From the NCBI GenBank assembly GCA_035551995.1, contig DASZME010000096.1, forward strand, positions 36,661 through 100,660: a stretch of DNA of 64,000 nt, given 5' to 3'. The position numbers were made by a program, and so were the translations under genes. Source of the stretch: RYN-428 sp035551995. Lineage in GTDB: Bacteria; Planctomycetota; Phycisphaerae; Tepidisphaerales; Tepidisphaeraceae. The notes beneath the pieces are model-generated. The model worked only from the letters and a program-made list of their open reading frames with translations, did no database searches and was not told the origin of the DNA. Shown here one piece after another: positions 54,953-62,785 of the stretch. Each line of letters starts with the position of its first letter. Within the stretch, counting starts at the first letter, position 1.

Positions 54953-56227
54953 ATGCCTCTTCCTTTTCTCACGCGCGAGTTTCCCGGCATCGGCGGGTCC
55001 ATCAAGCAACGGCACGACGATTTCTTCGTTCAGGAGATTCCGCTGTATGAGCCGTCGGGGGAAGGCGAACATGTTTTTTGCGAGATCCAAAAAACCGGCC
55101 TTTCGACGTTCGACGCCATCGATCGCATCGCGGCGGCGCTGGATATTTCCACGCGCGATATCGGCTATGCCGGCCTGAAAGACGCGAGGGCGATTTCGCG
55201 GCAAATTCTGTCGATCTGGGGGACCACCGAAGACGCGGTCATGAAGCTGCAAATCCCGGGGATCGCGGTGCAATGGGCGATCCGGCACATGAACAAACTT
55301 CGCCTGGGGCATCTGTCGGGCAACCGGTTTGCGATCAAGATTCGCGACGTCAATCCGACCGACGTCATCAAGGTCAAGGCGGTGGTAACGGAAATCGAAC
55401 GGCGCGGCATGCCGAACTATTTCGGCGAGCAGCGTTTTGGTCATCGGGGCAATAATGACAAACTCGGCGCCGCCGTCGTGCGCGGCGACGCCCGGCAGCT
55501 TCTCGGATTGCTGCTGGGCACTCCGCTCCCGGACGTGGACGACCGCAAGACCCAGCACGCGCGCGAGGCGTTTGACCGCGGGGATCTCCCACAGGCGATG
55601 CGGCTCTACCCGCGCTGGCACGGGATGGAACGGCGGATTCTCGCCCGGTTGATCAAGACAAAAAAACCGAGCGCCGCCGCCCGCGCGGTGGAGCATAAGC
55701 TCTGCCGACTGTGGGTGTCGGCGTTACAATCGCGCATGTTCAACGAAGTGGTCGCCAAGCGCATCGAGGCGCTGAATCGGGTGATGGCGGGCGACCTGGC
55801 GTGGAAGCACGACAGCGGCGCGGTGTTCGAGATACAGGCGCCGGAAGCGGAGCAGCCGCGGTGCGAGGCCTTTGAGATCAGCCCGAGCGGGCCGTTGCTC
55901 GGGTATCGGATGTCGCTGCCGTCGGGCGAGCCGCTGGCGATCGAGCAGGCGTGCTTCGCGGCCAGCGGACTGACGCCGGCCGATTTTCGCCGGGCGGGCG
56001 ATTTGAAGGTGAAAGGGGCGCGTCGGCCGTTGCGGGTGCAGCCGAAGGATTTGGAATTCGCGGGCGGCGTGGATGAGCATGGGCCGCACGTTACGCTCGC
56101 GTTTACGTTGCCGGCCGGATCGTTCGCGACGGTTTTGCTGGGGGAAATTATGAAGTCGCGGAAAAGTTTCGCCGACGACGAAAACGAATCCGACGGGGAT
56201 TCCGAAGACGCCGACGCGGATGAATGA
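54953..56227 (+). CDS. truD: tRNA pseudouridine synthase TruD
   Basis: The 424-aa enzyme makes pseudouridine 13 in tRNA. The catalytic Asp77 sits in YAGLKDARAISRQ; HDDFFVQEIPLYEPSGEGEH and NYFGEQRFGHRGNN are TruD family signatures. LALEK-type TRUD insertion elements are seen as a long region before WVSALQSRMFNEVV. The C-terminus ends in an acidic tail (about 20 Asp/Glu-rich residues) that is not part of the core. The ATG at 54953 is chosen because the family N-terminus begins there; upstream codons to 54854 are not protein-like. Confidence 0.93.
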   Translation: MPLPFLTREFPGIGGSIKQRHDDFFVQEIPLYEPSGEGEHVFCEIQKTGLSTFDAIDRIAAALDISTRDIGYAGLKDARAISRQILSIWGTTEDAVMKLQIPGIAVQWAIRHMNKLRLGHLSGNRFAIKIRDVNPTDVIKVKAVVTEIERRGMPNYFGEQRFGHRGNNDKLGAAVVRGDARQLLGLLLGTPLPDVDDRKTQHAREAFDRGDLPQAMRLYPRWHGMERRILARLIKTKKPSAAARAVEHKLCRLWVSALQSRMFNEVVAKRIEALNRVMAGDLAWKHDSGAVFEIQAPEAEQPRCEAFEISPSGPLLGYRMSLPSGEPLAIEQACFAASGLTPADFRRAGDLKVKGARRPLRVQPKDLEFAGGVDEHGPHVTLAFTLPAGSFATVLLGEIMKSRKSFADDENESDGDSEDADADE

Positions 56228-56245
56228 GGCTTGCAAGAGGTCTAC

Positions 56246-56725
56246 ATGAATGTCGCCACGGAAGTTCGGCCGTCGCCAATATTCGGAAAAGGATTGTTTG
56301 CCGCCGAGGCGATCGAGCGGGGCAGGATCGTCTGTTTTTTCGCCATTGGGGCGTCGGTGATTACGGAGGATCGTTTTCTGAAAGCGGTGACGGATTCGGA
56401 GCACATGATCGTGCGGACGGGAACGCGGTATGCCGGGAAATTTTTTACGATCGGCAATGAATCGGAGCCTTACACGTTTTTGAATCACTCGTTTGCGCCG
56501 AATTTACTGTGCCATTGCGGGATCGTGATCGCCCGGCAGGAGATCGCGATCGGGGAGGAAATGACGCTGGACTACCGCACGCTGGTTGACGATACAGAGA
56601 TAGGGACGTATCGCGATGCCGCCAGCGGGCGGGAGATTCGCGGGCTTAGCGCGCGCCAAACGCTGTTGCGTACGGCGCGGGAGTTCATCGAAATCGTCGA
56701 AGGAATCACGGATTGGCAGGGATAA
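56246..56725 (+). CDS. Small SET-domain protein (putative lysine methyltransferase)
   Basis: The 159-aa product starts at an ATG with AGAGG six bases upstream. The SET core motifs are present: GKGLFAAEAIERGRIVCFF at the start, then FLNHSFAPNLLCH with Asn80-His81 (NHS motif of the SAM site), and GEEMTLDYRTL with Tyr110 of the catalytic GxxxTxDY. The length is that of a stand-alone SET domain without pre-SET or post-SET zinc regions. Bacterial SET proteins methylate lysines on histone-like or ribosomal proteins, but the target here is unknown. It follows truD by 18 bases. Confidence 0.85.
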   Translation: MNVATEVRPSPIFGKGLFAAEAIERGRIVCFFAIGASVITEDRFLKAVTDSEHMIVRTGTRYAGKFFTIGNESEPYTFLNHSFAPNLLCHCGIVIARQEIAIGEEMTLDYRTLVDDTEIGTYRDAASGREIRGLSARQTLLRTAREFIEIVEGITDWQG

Positions 56726-56874
56726 GCTCCCTTGCCGTAACGAGGCCGCTGGTGCATCATGCGATCCACGTGTCAGGAGCGGCTAAACTCACGCGGCGGT
56801 CATTCGTGGTGGACGACAATCCCCCAAAGCCAGCGATCGGGCAACGATCTTCCGACGATCCACATCGCGCCCGA

Positions 56875-58113
56875 ATGATCGACGTGGTGATTCGCGCGGT
56901 TCTGCGCAAAGATCCCGAATATCGCCGTTATCGGCCCACCGCGCCGGCCGCGCATTCGTGGCACATGGCGGATTACGTTTTTGCGGTGGAGGATGAGCCG
57001 CATAAGCCGGATGAGGTGTTCGGGCACATCAGATGGGGCGGCCAATTTATTTATATTTCGCATGACCGCGCGAAGGTCGAGCGCGTTCCCGAACAATTCG
57101 CCGAGTTCGGCTTCGAGGCGCAGGGGACGGCGGGATCGACGCGATATGGTTGGCTGCGATTCGTGCCGTTCATGGGGAAAAAGCTCTGGTATGTCGCGTC
57201 CCGCAAGATGCAGTTGATTCGGCCGCGGGACATTACCGAACGATTTACCTATGCCGTTCAGCTTGGGAGAACGCCGCCGGCGTTTCATCGTCCCGATCCG
57301 TATGTGGTGGTGAAGGAAGTGCCGACGTTTGACCGCGTGATGGATCGGCTGCGCGTGAAGTTCACCGACGTTCCGTATTCGGTGATCGAAAAGCGGGCGC
57401 TGAAATTCACCACCAAGGTGTTTCCTCTTTTTCTGACGCGTGAAGCGGCGATGTTGAAGATCCTGCACCGCGATCTGCCGGAGGAATACCGCCACCGCGT
57501 TCCGACCCTTCTGGACATCGAGCAGGACGACCGCGGCTACGCCAGGCGGATCTGGATGAATTGGATGCGCATCGGAAGCCCGGCGCCGCTCACGCAGATT
57601 CAGTTCGCCCGCCAAAGCGCGGATCTGCTCCGTGTCGTTCATGATTATGCGCGCATCATCCACCTGGACCTGCGGCTGGATAATTTTCTGATCACCGACA
57701 GCGGCGTCTGCTTCGTCGATTTCGGCTCGGCCGTCCGCGACGGAGAAAACATCGGCGGAAATCCCCTGCTTTCGACCTTGTTTGAAGAGTTGATGCGCAC
57801 GAGCCAAATCCAGCGGATGCTTTACAAGATGAGCAACGACGGAACGGTGACGTCAAGACTGATGAGCGAGGCGGCGGGTAAAGTGGACAAGCAAATTGAT
57901 CTGTTTTACCTGGCCGTGCAGATCAATCAGCCGCTGCACAATCCGGATTTCGCGAGCCTGGTGCGTTATGATCCGAACAGCCCCGAAGCGCTCGCCCTGG
58001 CCGATTTGACCAGGGATATTTTGAAGCCGATTGACCCGACCCATCCCAAGTACCGGTCCGCGGGAGAAATGCTTGAAGGAATCCTTCGCGTTGAGGAAAA
58101 ACTGGAAAAATAA
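56875..58113 (+). CDS. Protein kinase-like phosphotransferase
   Basis: The 412-aa product (ATG at 56875; a TTG at 56713 with AAGGA upstream would add 54 residues) shows a kinase fold catalytic loop IIHLDLRLDNFLI (His263, Asp265, Asn270) and CFVDFGSAVRDG with Asp282-Phe-Gly. A Lys in VVVKEVPTFDRV at about residue 148 may be the ATP-binding lysine. The N-terminal half with HIRWGGQFIYISHDRAKVER is not recognised. It resembles lipopolysaccharide-kinase or RIO-like atypical kinases more than the Ser/Thr Hanks class. Substrate unknown. It follows the SET gene. Confidence 0.75.
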   Translation: MIDVVIRAVLRKDPEYRRYRPTAPAAHSWHMADYVFAVEDEPHKPDEVFGHIRWGGQFIYISHDRAKVERVPEQFAEFGFEAQGTAGSTRYGWLRFVPFMGKKLWYVASRKMQLIRPRDITERFTYAVQLGRTPPAFHRPDPYVVVKEVPTFDRVMDRLRVKFTDVPYSVIEKRALKFTTKVFPLFLTREAAMLKILHRDLPEEYRHRVPTLLDIEQDDRGYARRIWMNWMRIGSPAPLTQIQFARQSADLLRVVHDYARIIHLDLRLDNFLITDSGVCFVDFGSAVRDGENIGGNPLLSTLFEELMRTSQIQRMLYKMSNDGTVTSRLMSEAAGKVDKQIDLFYLAVQINQPLHNPDFASLVRYDPNSPEALALADLTRDILKPIDPTHPKYRSAGEMLEGILRVEEKLEK

Positions 58114-58176
58114 AAACCGGCGGACTCCGATCCCGTTTCATGGCTTGCAGGCGGCCGGGGCAGGCGAGCGGCGTTT

Positions 58177-58575
58177 TTACACCGCGACCGACGCCCGCCG
58201 CGATAGCGCGATCGCCTGTGCGATGCAGTCCATCAGCTTTTCGATCGACAACGATTTCGGCAGGAACGTATTTCCTCCGCTGCTGCACGATCCGTCCGGC
58301 GCGTCTTCTTCCGACACCAGCGCGGTGAGGAAAAGGATCGGCACGTCGCGAAGCAATCGGTCGGCCCGGAACCTGGCGGCGACTTCGCTCCCTTCCAGGT
58401 GCGGCATCATGACGTCCAGCAGGACGATGTCCGGCGCGAATTCGCGGGCGGCGCTCACCGCCAGCAGTTCGTTATTTTCTTCCCGGACATCGAAATATCC
58501 CGCCGCCTCCAGGCGCCCCTTGAGCATGCTGGAATATTCGCATTCATCGTCCACTAAGAGAATTCTGGTCTTCAT
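58177..58575 (-). CDS. Stand-alone response regulator receiver protein
   Basis: The 132-aa product begins at the ATG at 58575 after AGGGAG. It has the receiver residues Asp9-Asp10 (LLVDDE), the phospho-acceptor Asp54 (IVLLDVMMP), Thr84 (FLTA) and Lys107 (LPKSLS). There is no output domain, so it probably works through protein contacts, as in CheY-like or phosphorelay steps. An unusual Cys/Ser/Gly stretch (DGSCSSGG) lies before the Lys. It is divergent to the receiver-kinase gene at 58792 and may be part of the same relay. Confidence 0.9.
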   Translation of the reverse strand: MKTRILLVDDECEYSSMLKGRLEAAGYFDVREENNELLAVSAAREFAPDIVLLDVMMPHLEGSEVAARFRADRLLRDVPILFLTALVSEEDAPDGSCSSGGNTFLPKSLSIEKLMDCIAQAIALSRRASVAV

Positions 58576-58791
58576 GACTCGCTCCCTGAATCGGTTTCCG
58601 CCGGTCTTGCGAACCGCCACGCGACTTGTTCCCCAAAAGACTTCTGGTATTTACATGCAGCAATCGACGGTTTGCAGGTTATAAAATACCGGCCATCGTC
58701 GATTCAGCCGTGGAAACCGTATGCAAAAGACGTGATCGCAACGATCTTCCACTCTATTAGACGCTCCAATTGCCAGGAGGTTGCTCGAAAA

Positions 58792-59982
58792 ATGGCGAAC
58801 CGTCACACAATTTTGGTTGTAGACGACGAACCGGATGTCGTCAAAAGCGTGCAAGACCTCCTGCGGCTGGAATATCGAGTGCTCGGCGCCACGCGTGCCC
58901 GCCAGGCCATGGAAATCATGGCTTCGGAAGAAGTGCACGTGGTCATGACCGATCAGCGCATGCCGGAAATTACCGGGGTGGAATTTCTCCGCCAGATTCG
59001 CGGGGATTACCCCGAAGCGATTCGCCTTTTGTTTACCGGTTATGCCGACATTCGGGCGGTAATCGACGCGATCAATCAGGGAAACGTATATCGATACATC
59101 ACCAAGCCGTGGGACCCGGAGGAATTGGAAACCGTCATCCGTCAGGCGGTCGAGCGTTACGATCTGCTGGTCGAACGCCGCAAGTTGATGGAGAATTTGC
59201 AACTCAGCAATGAGGAGCTCGCGCGAGCCAACGATGAGTTAAAGCGGGCGAACGAGCTCAAGCGTGCGTTCATTCAGGTCGCGAGCCATGAACTGCGAAC
59301 GCCGTTGACGATTTTATTGGGATTGGAGCAGTTGGCGCTTCAGCAAACGATCGATCCCAATCCGGTCCGGCCGCTTTTGATTCGCATGGATTCGGCGGGG
59401 AAACGGCTTCAGCGAATCATGGATCAACTGGTGAAGATGCTGAACGCGGGCAACTTTGATCGCGCTTTGGATCGCAAGCCGACCAATTTGGCCGCCCTGC
59501 TTAATGAAGCCGCCGACGACGTTAGGCCGTTCACGAATCTTCGGCGTCAAAATTTGACATTGGACGTTCCGGTCGATCTGGGAACGCTTGACGTCGAGGC
59601 GTCGAAAATTCGCGATACGGTGAGCCATCTGCTGTTGAATGCCGTAAAGTTTACGCCCGATGGGGGCGCCGTCACGCTTTCGGCGAACAAGACCTCCGAT
59701 GGAGTTGAAATCCGGGTCGCCGACACCGGAGGCGGAATCGACGCCAGTTGCCAGGCTCGACTGTTCGAGCCGTTTTTTACCGGCTTTGACGTTTCACATC
59801 ATTCGTCGGGGCATTACGAGTTTGGGCGTCGCGGGATGGGGCTCGGATTGTCGATCGCCCGCGCGTTCGTGGAAATGCACGGCGGCACGATTGGTTGTAA
59901 AAGCGAGCCGGGAAAGGGGAGCGTTTTCACGATCGTCTTACCTGCGCCGGCGCGGGCGGAACGGCAGCCGAGTCATAATTGA
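58792..59982 (+). CDS. Receiver-histidine kinase (RpfG/PleD-type N-terminal receiver fused to HisKA-HATPase)
   Basis: The 396-aa protein has an N-terminal receiver (Asp11-Asp12, Asp54 in VVMTDQRMPEITG, Lys105 in YITKPWDP) with the sequence typical of YRYITKPW receivers. A coiled coil follows (about 121-158), then HisKA with His166 (QVASHELRTPLT) and a HATPase_c domain with N-box LLLNAVKFTPDGG, G1 VADTGGGI, and G2 GMGLGLSIARAFVEMHGG. There is no membrane segment, so it is cytosolic. The ATG at 58792 follows AGGAGG. It probably senses phosphorylation of its receiver and passes signal to other receivers. Confidence 0.93.
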   Translation: MANRHTILVVDDEPDVVKSVQDLLRLEYRVLGATRARQAMEIMASEEVHVVMTDQRMPEITGVEFLRQIRGDYPEAIRLLFTGYADIRAVIDAINQGNVYRYITKPWDPEELETVIRQAVERYDLLVERRKLMENLQLSNEELARANDELKRANELKRAFIQVASHELRTPLTILLGLEQLALQQTIDPNPVRPLLIRMDSAGKRLQRIMDQLVKMLNAGNFDRALDRKPTNLAALLNEAADDVRPFTNLRRQNLTLDVPVDLGTLDVEASKIRDTVSHLLLNAVKFTPDGGAVTLSANKTSDGVEIRVADTGGGIDASCQARLFEPFFTGFDVSHHSSGHYEFGRRGMGLGLSIARAFVEMHGGTIGCKSEPGKGSVFTIVLPAPARAERQPSHN

Positions 59983-60030
59983 TAGTAAATTGACGATGCG
60001 CGCGGAGCTATTCGTTTATTAATTGCGGAC

Positions 60031-60055
60031 GTTTAGCGGCTCCGCTTGCGGAGCG
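60031..60055 (+). repeat. Palindromic repeat (GTTTAGCGG family), copy 2
   Basis: The sequence GTTTAGCGGCTCCGCTTGCG then GAGCG contains a perfect 7-bp inverted repeat (60039-60045 against 60048-60054). It matches the minus-strand copy at 14561-14588. It follows the histidine kinase gene and lies immediately before the base-composition change at about 60.1 kb. It may help end the kinase transcript, but no T run follows. Confidence 0.65.
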
Positions 60056-60158
60056 ATCGCTTTACGATTTCGCTTCGAGGAGTTAACCAATCCCGATCGC
60101 TCGTCGACGCGCCCCGCAAGCATGTCAAGAGCATTACAACCCCAAATTAGAAGATTCT

Positions 60159-60488
60159 TCAAGTCTTTGGCTTTTTGGGCGGCAACTCTGGTATCGTAGT
60201 GGCGTGCTGCCCGTCACTTCCGCAACTTGGGCATTCGTCAACAAAGGTGATGTTCAAAATCGTTTGGCCTGTGCCGTCCGGGCCTCGGAACGCCACAATA
60301 TTGCGGGGCGTCAATTGGGTATAGACGCTCACCCTTGGAATCGGGAATAGGATTTTATCTCGTTTGTAAAGATGATGGCAAACCGGGCATTTCAATTCCA
60401 CATCACCTATCAGGGTTTTCCCATGCCAATGAAGATCGTGTTTCATCGTCGTTTTCTTCGTCTCGGGTTGATATGGTTTTTTAGGCAT
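60159..60488 (-). CDS. Unknown 109-aa protein with zinc-ribbon cysteines
   Basis: I do not recognise the family. The protein is Lys/Pro-rich at both ends and has ELKCPVCHHLYKRDKILF and a second FVDECPSCGSDGQ motif, giving two CxxC pairs that should hold one zinc. Between them is a beta segment (VYTQLTPRNIVAFRG). It overlaps the upstream gene by eight bases, so the two are probably one operon. The DNA is AT-richer than the chromosome to the left, and the gene is the last of the minus-strand island block. Confidence 0.6.
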   Translation of the reverse strand: MPKKPYQPETKKTTMKHDLHWHGKTLIGDVELKCPVCHHLYKRDKILFPIPRVSVYTQLTPRNIVAFRGPDGTGQTILNITFVDECPSCGSDGQHATTIPELPPKKPKT

Positions 60489-60708
60489 CTATCACGTTTA
60501 CGGCATAGCTTTTAGGTCCGGTCTGGATGAACTGATATGTGCGTTTGCCATTCACACTTGAGAGCGTTACGAATGGTCCCGGCGTCGGGCCATCGACTAC
60601 TTCACCTTCCAAAACTACCACATCGTCACTTCCGGTAATAATCGTGTAGATCGCATTGAGATTTGTAAAATCACCGTATTTGTTTTTTCCAAACAGTTGT
60701 TGTGCCAT
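60481..60708 (-). CDS. Unknown 75-aa protein of the island block
   Basis: The product is a small beta-rich protein (IYTIITGSDDVVVLEGEVVD, then FVTLSSVNGKRTYQFIQTG) with no recognised motif and no signal peptide. The ATG at 60708 is the first codon of the frame. The end overlaps the zinc-ribbon gene. Size and composition resemble small structural proteins of phages, which is inference only. Confidence 0.55.
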   Translation of the reverse strand: MAQQLFGKNKYGDFTNLNAIYTIITGSDDVVVLEGEVVDGPTPGPFVTLSSVNGKRTYQFIQTGPKSYAVNVIDA

Positions 60709-60908
60709 GAGGTGATGTTAGCAATGGCAAGACAGGACGCAAGGCGAACGTCTCGGCGGTCAATTGTCTAGGGATGGATTGCGTTCCGGCTGGCCGTGCG
60801 GATTGAACCGATTCCCCTGCGCATCAGTAGCGCAAAGAACCTCGGCCTTCGGGTGGTCGCCACTGAATCGGGCGATGGCGGCATTGGGCGATTTAACAAT
60901 AGTCTGTT

Positions 60909-61442
60909 TCATTTCCTCGCCGACGGCAGGCGAACCGTAAGACCACTGTTCACCAACGGGATTCCAAGATTCGTCTCTGCGCCCGGATGCGCACGGATGT
61001 CGTCAAGCAAGGCTTGGGCATCGAACATGCGTCCAATCGCTGCTTCTGATTCCGGGCGGGGGTTATCGGAATGACGGCCCCGGTAAACCTCAACGTGAGT
61101 CAATCCGGTCTGGATGGCATGTAAGCATACGCCTCGAATGTAATAGCGATTTGTTTCGCCTTGCGCCAAAAGGTCGGCTGCATTACTTGGAACCGAAGCT
61201 TGAATAACTCCGTTCTTTGTCCTGCGTTCCTCCTTCAACTTTAGCCTTCCGCCCGAATTGAGATCGGCAGCCAATGTTTCTGCGTTTCCTGATTCAATGG
61301 CTTTGCGGAAAATAACTGACCAGTCCGCATGGCCTTTCGGCGTCAATCGTCGCCCGTAATATTCTGTGACGGTGATGCTGTCACGTTGCGCTTCTGATAG
61401 CATTAGAGAGCGAACGAGTTCGTGGTGTTCAAAATGGAACAT
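60909..61442 (-). CDS. Phage-structural-like unknown protein
   Basis: The 177-aa product starts at the ATG at 61442 with AAGGGA about eight bases upstream. The frame continues upstream to 61616, but that part is less protein-like. Visible features are SLMLSEAQRDSITVTEYYGR, RLTPKGHADW, YYIRGVCLHAIQTGLTHVEV, YRGRHSDNPRPESEAAIG and a C-terminal GIPLVNSGLTVRLPS. I associate this pattern with small proteins of phage head modules in environmental prophages, without being able to name the family. It is on the minus strand between small unknown genes. Confidence 0.6.
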   Translation of the reverse strand: MFHFEHHELVRSLMLSEAQRDSITVTEYYGRRLTPKGHADWSVIFRKAIESGNAETLAADLNSGGRLKLKEERRTKNGVIQASVPSNAADLLAQGETNRYYIRGVCLHAIQTGLTHVEVYRGRHSDNPRPESEAAIGRMFDAQALLDDIRAHPGAETNLGIPLVNSGLTVRLPSARK

Positions 61443-61573
61443 TGCACCGATTCCCTTGGGAAAAACCATACTGGTAGTGGATGGAACATTTCCACCCCAC
61501 AACATATTAGGTAGCGCATGGGCACGGTCAAGCAGTCTCTTCAATCCGATAAGTATTATTCTATTGATGAGTC

Positions 61574-61783
61574 GTGTGGAAAGCCGGCCCCGCCTTCGTG
61601 CGGATTCCCTCGGCATGCGACCGATTCAATCCATTGAACGGCTCTGCCGATGTCGTGGCGATGAAATTGGATCGGGAATGGGATACAAGCGGGGTGGGCT
61701 GGGTCGTCGATCTCGAAACGGGTGCGGTCTATCCCGGCGTCGTGTTCAATTCGGCTGCAACGAAACCGACAACGCAACCATGA
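61574..61783 (+). CDS. Possible 69-aa protein on the opposite strand of the island
   Basis: The frame opens at a GTG without a clear ribosome binding site. The sequence is protein-like (CDRFNPLNGSADVVAMKLDR, GWVVDLETGAVYPGVVFNS) with GC-rich third codon positions, whereas the minus-strand frames here look like shadows. It runs against its neighbours. It may be a small gene or the remnant of a larger one. No family recognised. Confidence 0.35.
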   Translation: MWKAGPAFVRIPSACDRFNPLNGSADVVAMKLDREWDTSGVGWVVDLETGAVYPGVVFNSAATKPTTQP

Positions 61784-61784
61784 T

Positions 61785-61979
61785 CTATTCGCCGATCTCC
61801 TGCGCAACGGCTTCCGCCCAACGTTCCACGTTCTGAATCTGCTCGCCGAACGTCTGTATCGCTTCCATGTCCTCGTGCAAGTGGGCGGCTGCAAATTGTC
61901 GCCGCAATGCTTTTAACAACCGGTCGCAATCCCTCAATTCCCTGAAGGTCGGAAGATCATTGTCTTTTGGCTGTCGCAT
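61785..61979 (-). CDS. Small 64-aa helical protein
   Basis: The ATG at 61979 follows GGGGAG. The product is almost entirely helical and charged (FRELRDCDRLLKALRRQFAA, then EAIQTFGEQIQNVERWAEAV), a pattern of a short coiled coil. It overlaps the end of the Cys-rich gene by 23 bases. No family recognised. The compact spacing and shared strand place it in the same transcription unit as the other island genes. Confidence 0.5.
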   Translation of the reverse strand: MRQPKDNDLPTFRELRDCDRLLKALRRQFAAAHLHEDMEAIQTFGEQIQNVERWAEAVAQEIGE

Positions 61980-62196
61980 CGGCTCCCCGCTTTACCCTGC
62001 TGCACGTTCCGCATTTCGTTCCGGGCGTTGAAGATGCCAGCGATACCGGCGTTGCGGCCTCGGCGAAATATCCCTTGGGACATTCGCCCGCTTGTGCGTG
62101 GTCGATGATGTCCCCGCCGTCAACGGTGCAAGCGCACGGGCCTGCACAATCCTTCTGTCGCAATGGGCATTGATGGCAAACGTGAAGATTCAACAT
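61957..62196 (-). CDS. Small Cys-rich protein (79 aa), probable zinc binder
   Basis: The ATG at 62196 lies within the last codons of the upstream gene (7-base overlap). The protein has seven to nine cysteines in paired spacing: HVCHQCPLRQKDCAGPCACT, then GECPKGYF and GTKCGTCSR. The arrangement suggests one or two zinc knuckles. The function is unknown. A longer frame to 62265 exists but its upstream residues are not protein-like. Confidence 0.55.
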   Translation of the reverse strand: MLNLHVCHQCPLRQKDCAGPCACTVDGGDIIDHAQAGECPKGYFAEAATPVSLASSTPGTKCGTCSRVKRGADATAKRQ

Positions 62197-62785
62197 GGTG
62201 TAAAAACTGCCGTCCCTCCGCTCGCCATTGCCATGTACAAACCGCCATCGGTTCCCGTGTAACATCCCGTCGTTGTGATAGCGCTGTTCAACGTGAAACT
62301 AACACAACAACCGGGCGACGAAAAAACTTGATCGAACATGATGCCGAAATCGTTCCCGTCGATAATCTGAAAACTGAAAGTACCATCACTCAAATGACAA
62401 AGGTTGAAGGCCCAATCGTTGGTTTGAGCAACGGCACCACTGCAAGTGTCATTGAAATAGTAATCGATTGTTCCTGCCACGGGTCCACCCCCGATGGCGC
62501 TAAATGCCGTCCAGCAACAATCACCATTTCGGGTAACAACGTATGTCCCGTTCATGCTGGCGCTTGATTTTGCGGATACTCCGTCTGCCATGCAATCAAC
62601 GCATGCGCCTGTTCCGGTAACGCCGTAATCGTGACGTGGAATTGCGATGGAACCAAATTTATCGGTACGCAAGTGGAACAATTCGGAAGGGCGCTGCATG
62701 CGCAACCGCAACCGCTGCAACATGCAGGGTCGAACGCTAGACCGGGCTTAAACAAAATCTTTCCACCGTGCCATTCGATTGACAT
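62190..62785 (-). pseudogene. Cys-rich island gene broken by a one-base frameshift
   Basis: The first frame (ATG at 62785) reads a Cys-rich start (DPACCSGCGCACSALPNCST) to about SQFHVTIT. After that the good sequence continues in another frame as GVTGTGACVDC, SMNGTYVVTRNGDCCWTAF and on to a natural end at 62190. The switch is at about 62621-62626, where restoring one G would give a continuous protein of about 198 aa. Each frame turns to nonsense on the wrong side of the switch. It may be a true mutation, a sequencing error or programmed -1 slippage. No slippery heptamer is obvious. The gene abuts its neighbours on both sides. Confidence 0.7.

Noticed and set aside
62600..62640. Programmed -1 ribosomal frameshift in the Cys-rich gene
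   Set aside because: No slippery heptamer or following pseudoknot is evident; a missing base is simpler. Kept as a pseudogene call with the alternative noted.
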